Shown here: positions 61,961 to 64,000 of the stretch, one piece after another | Numbering within the stretch: the stretch's first letter is position 1 | Layout of the letters: the number at the start of each line of letters is the position of its first letter | Assembly: GCF_050563545.1 (NCBI RefSeq) | Contig: NZ_JBNXUM010000018.1 | Span: 62,001-126,000, forward strand | Length of the DNA: 64,000 nucleotides | Origin: Falsiroseomonas sp050563545 | Lineage (GTDB): Bacteria; Pseudomonadota; Alphaproteobacteria; Acetobacterales; Acetobacteraceae | Direction: 5' to 3' | The notes under the pieces: model-generated | The model's input: only the letters and a program-made list of their open reading frames with translations | Told to the model about the DNA's origin: nothing | Database searches by the model: none | Position numbers and translations under genes: made by a program

Positions 61961-62731
61961 TCATGCCTTCGTCACCAGGATCACGCCCGGCGCGAAAAGC
62001 AGGCTCTTGAAGCGGGTCTGGCGCGGGCCGCCCATCGGACCGTCTGGCACGCCGTGCTCGGGGTTCGTGATGTCGGAAATGCCGATCTCGTCCACCAGCT
62101 GCTTGGCGAAGCCGACCATCCCGTAGTCATGCGACGGGAAGCGGCGCGTGTACTGGTGGCGGCGCAGCAGCTTGCCGAGGAAGCCCAGCTTCGGCCATTC
62201 CACCGGCGCCTGCCTGATGATGCGGTTCGCCAGCCCGTGCAGGAAGCCGTTGTCCGGGCGCGCGCGGTAGTAGTCGCCGTCGGGATAGTAGACGTGGTTC
62301 CCCCAATAGCCCGTCCCCCAGTCTTCCAGGGCATAGGTGCCGCCGGGCTTCAGGTGACGGTCGAAGAGGTGCCAGAAGCTTGCCTTGGCGAGTTGGCCGA
62401 TATGCGCCGCATCATCCACGATGATGTCGAAGCCGCCCGGCGCGCATTCCGCCGCCACGCGATCCAGCAGCGCCGTATCGTCCTGCCGCCCGCGATAGAC
62501 GCGGACCCGGTCGTCGGTCGATTCCCATTGCGGCAGCAGGTCCACGCCGGCGATCGTCGCCTTGGGAAAGCAGTCGCGCCACATCTCCATGGACTTGCCC
62601 TTGGCGACACCGAGCTCGAGGATGTTGACCGCCTCGTCGCGAAACGGCGCGAAGCGCTCCTCGTAGATCTCGAGGTAGGTCAGCGGCTTCGCCTCGAAGG
62701 CGTTCAGCTGGGCGTAGGCGGTCAGCGGCAT
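61961..62731 (-). CDS. Class I SAM-dependent methyltransferase of the polysaccharide locus
   Basis: This 256-residue protein has motif I ILELGVAKGKSMEMWRDCF, ATIAGVDLLPQ, DIIVDDAAHIGQLAKASF and LKPGGTYALEDWGTGYWG. This arrangement resembles the CmcI/Methyltransf_24 group acting on sugars and antibiotics. The short acidic loop after DD could bind a metal. It precedes the glycosyltransferase gene by 22 bases in the same operon. The acceptor is unknown. Confidence 0.85.
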   Translation of the reverse strand: MPLTAYAQLNAFEAKPLTYLEIYEERFAPFRDEAVNILELGVAKGKSMEMWRDCFPKATIAGVDLLPQWESTDDRVRVYRGRQDDTALLDRVAAECAPGGFDIIVDDAAHIGQLAKASFWHLFDRHLKPGGTYALEDWGTGYWGNHVYYPDGDYYRARPDNGFLHGLANRIIRQAPVEWPKLGFLGKLLRRHQYTRRFPSHDYGMVGFAKQLVDEIGISDITNPEHGVPDGPMGGPRQTRFKSLLFAPGVILVTKA

Positions 62732-62762
62732 GCTGCGTCCCCCCTTCGACGGCGCGGCCCGG

Positions 62763-63479
62763 CTAGATCCGGAAGCCTGCCGCCACGGCGTCGTTGCGGA
62801 ACATCTTCACGGTGTCGAGCGAGTAGGCATCGAGGTCGTAGCCCAGCGTCGGCAGCTTCTTCAGGATGTCGTTCGTGACGGTGATGATCTGGCAGCCCAC
62901 CGCATCGGCCTGCACGATGTTCAGCAACTCGCGCGGGCTGGCCCAGATAACCTCGGCCTTGGGCAGCGCGGCCGCCATCGCCACCGACGCCGACATGATC
63001 GGCAGCGGATCGCGGCCGGTATCGGCGATGCGGCCGGCGAAGACGGAGATGTTGGACGGCACCTCGGGCTCCAGCGCGAGCACGACGTCGCGCACCTGCG
63101 CCATGGTCATGATTGCGGTGACGTTCACCTTCACGCCGCGCGCGGCCAGGCGCTTGACCAGCGGGCAGGTGCTCTCGCCGCGCGTGTTGGTGATCGGGAT
63201 CTTGACGTAGACGTTCGGCCCCCAGGTCGAGACCTTCAGCGCCTCGCGCTCCATCTCCGCGATCTCGTCGGAGAAGACCTCGAGCGAGAGCGGCTTGTCC
63301 GTGATGTGCTCCAGCACGTCGCGGGCGAAGCCCTCGTAGTCCGTGATGCCGGCCTTGGCCATCAGGGTGGGGTTGGTGGTCAGGCCCTTGATGTGCGGCT
63401 TGGCGTACATGTCGAGCATGACCGCCTTGTCCGCGCCGTCGGCAAAGATCTTGACCTTCAGGTCGGCGAGAGTGGTCAT
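62763..63479 (-). CDS. Transaldolase of the small FSA/TalC type
   Basis: This 238-residue TIM-barrel class I aldolase shows VKIFADGADKAVMLDMYA, KGLTTNPTLMAKAGI and the Schiff-base Lys in VYVKIPITNTRG. VNVTAIMTMAQV and FAGRIADTGRDPLP follow. These are transaldolase B/FSA features. It can exchange dihydroxyacetone units to form or consume sedoheptulose 7-phosphate, the substrate of GmhA. Its ATG overlaps the gmhB stop (ATGA). A dedicated supply role for heptose is inference. Confidence 0.9.
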   Translation of the reverse strand: MTTLADLKVKIFADGADKAVMLDMYAKPHIKGLTTNPTLMAKAGITDYEGFARDVLEHITDKPLSLEVFSDEIAEMEREALKVSTWGPNVYVKIPITNTRGESTCPLVKRLAARGVKVNVTAIMTMAQVRDVVLALEPEVPSNISVFAGRIADTGRDPLPIMSASVAMAAALPKAEVIWASPRELLNIVQADAVGCQIITVTNDILKKLPTLGYDLDAYSLDTVKMFRNDAVAAGFRI

Positions 63480-64000
63480 GGGCTTTTCCCTTCCGAAAGG
63501 ATCCAGTCGGCCGCTTCGGCCAGCGAGCCGCAGACATGGTGTGGCGGATGCGCCGGCGCACGTTCGTCGTAGCCGGCCTCGATCAGGATGGTGCGGCAAC
63601 CCGCCGCGGCGCCGGCGTCGATGTCGCGCCAACGGTCGCCGACCATGAAGCTGGCGCGCAGGTCCACGCCGTGCGCCGCGCCGTCGCGCAACAGCATCCC
63701 CGGCTGCGGCTTGCGGCAGTCGCATTCGCCGTCATGGCCGTGCAGGCAGGTCTCGATGGCATCCAGCGGCAGGGTCGCGGCCATGCGGGCGTGGATCGCC
63801 TCGACCGTCGAGAGCGGCGTGGTGCCGCGCGCGACATCGGGCTGGTTCGTCACCACCACCAGGCGAAAGCCGGCGTCGCGCAGGCGGGCCAGCGCCTCCG
63901 GGACGCCGGGCAGGATCTCGAGTTCCGTCGGCGAGGCCGGCGGATACGGCTTGCCGTCGCGCACCACCGCGCGGTTCAGCACGCCGTCGCGGTCGAGATA
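63476..64000 (-). CDS. gmhB: D-glycero-D-manno-heptose 1,7-bisphosphate 7-phosphatase (partial, start beyond right edge)
   Basis: The last 174 residues of a HAD-superfamily phosphatase are visible. The window edge starts within motif I (YLDRDGVLNRAVV), so both catalytic Asp are present. Then VVVTNQPDVARG (motif II), the zinc-loop pattern CLHGHDGECDCRKPQPGM and motif IV FMVGDRWRDIDAGAAAG. These are GmhB features. It removes the 7-phosphate from heptose bisphosphate. The upstream part, with only a few residues missing, and further heptose genes should lie beyond base 64000. Confidence 0.92.
   Translation of the reverse strand, partial: YLDRDGVLNRAVVRDGKPYPPASPTELEILPGVPEALARLRDAGFRLVVVTNQPDVARGTTPLSTVEAIHARMAATLPLDAIETCLHGHDGECDCRKPQPGMLLRDGAAHGVDLRASFMVGDRWRDIDAGAAAGCRTILIEAGYDERAPAHPPHHVCGSLAEAADWILSEGKSP

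Overview
The window is very GC-rich, densely packed alphaproteobacterial DNA. The gene set (Pst/Pho, PlcP-type lipid remodelling, Yej peptide importer, Ku/LigD end joining, an ECF42-like sigma factor with its YCII-domain partner, RTX-type secreted proteins, a rhamnose/heptose polysaccharide locus) and the codon bias suggest a Roseomonas-like member of the Acetobacteraceae. This placement is inference from gene content, not from a marker search. Many genes start at GTG or TTG and many neighbours overlap by 1-4 bases.

Layout. 1-10470 is a phosphate-starvation block. A lipid kinase diverges from a PlcP-type phospholipase C and an Agt-type glycolipid glycosyltransferase. Then come pstSCAB, phoU and phoB, followed by an unusual receiver-less protein with two winged-helix domains and a STAS/anti-sigma-kinase pair. 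10790-12882 is an ECF42-like operon. 12959-18066 is a divergent DNA-repair block: Ku, a degenerate SRAP-like protein and an 84-residue protein on one strand, and a 135-residue unknown and LigD on the other. Two decayed genes lie between ligD and a tRNA-Arg(CCT). 19065-25402 is mostly housekeeping (ferritin-like protein, recR, ebfC, dnaX, SRP RNA, calcium/proton antiporter, nudC, a lipoprotein).

25418-32375 is an accessory block on the minus strand: an RgpF-like protein, a large methyltransferase, and three secreted RTX-type proteins that share a C-terminal module of about 140 residues. One of the three carries a trypsin-like protease domain. 32614-44538 is metabolic: pheA, a membrane-anchored cytochrome c, hisN, yejABEF with two long inverted repeats inside the operon, ghrA, a MarR regulator and a leucyl aminopeptidase.

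44705-64000 is a surface-polysaccharide locus: methyltransferases, an ABC-2 exporter (ATPase and permease), nadE, rfbCDAB for dTDP-L-rhamnose, a second RgpF-like protein, a 979-residue protein with three glycosyltransferase modules, gmhA, an SDR and a Gfo/Idh oxidoreductase, further methyltransferases and glycosyltransferases, and a transaldolase coupled to gmhB, which runs off the right edge. The set predicts an ABC-exported glycan containing rhamnose and probably a heptose or heptose derivative.

Most interesting candidates: (i) the double winged-helix protein plus STAS/kinase pair attached to a Pho/lipid-remodelling cluster that has no adjacent phoR; (ii) the SRAP-like protein that has lost catalytic residues, sitting in a Ku operon with a small unknown; (iii) the shared C-terminal module of the three RTX proteins.
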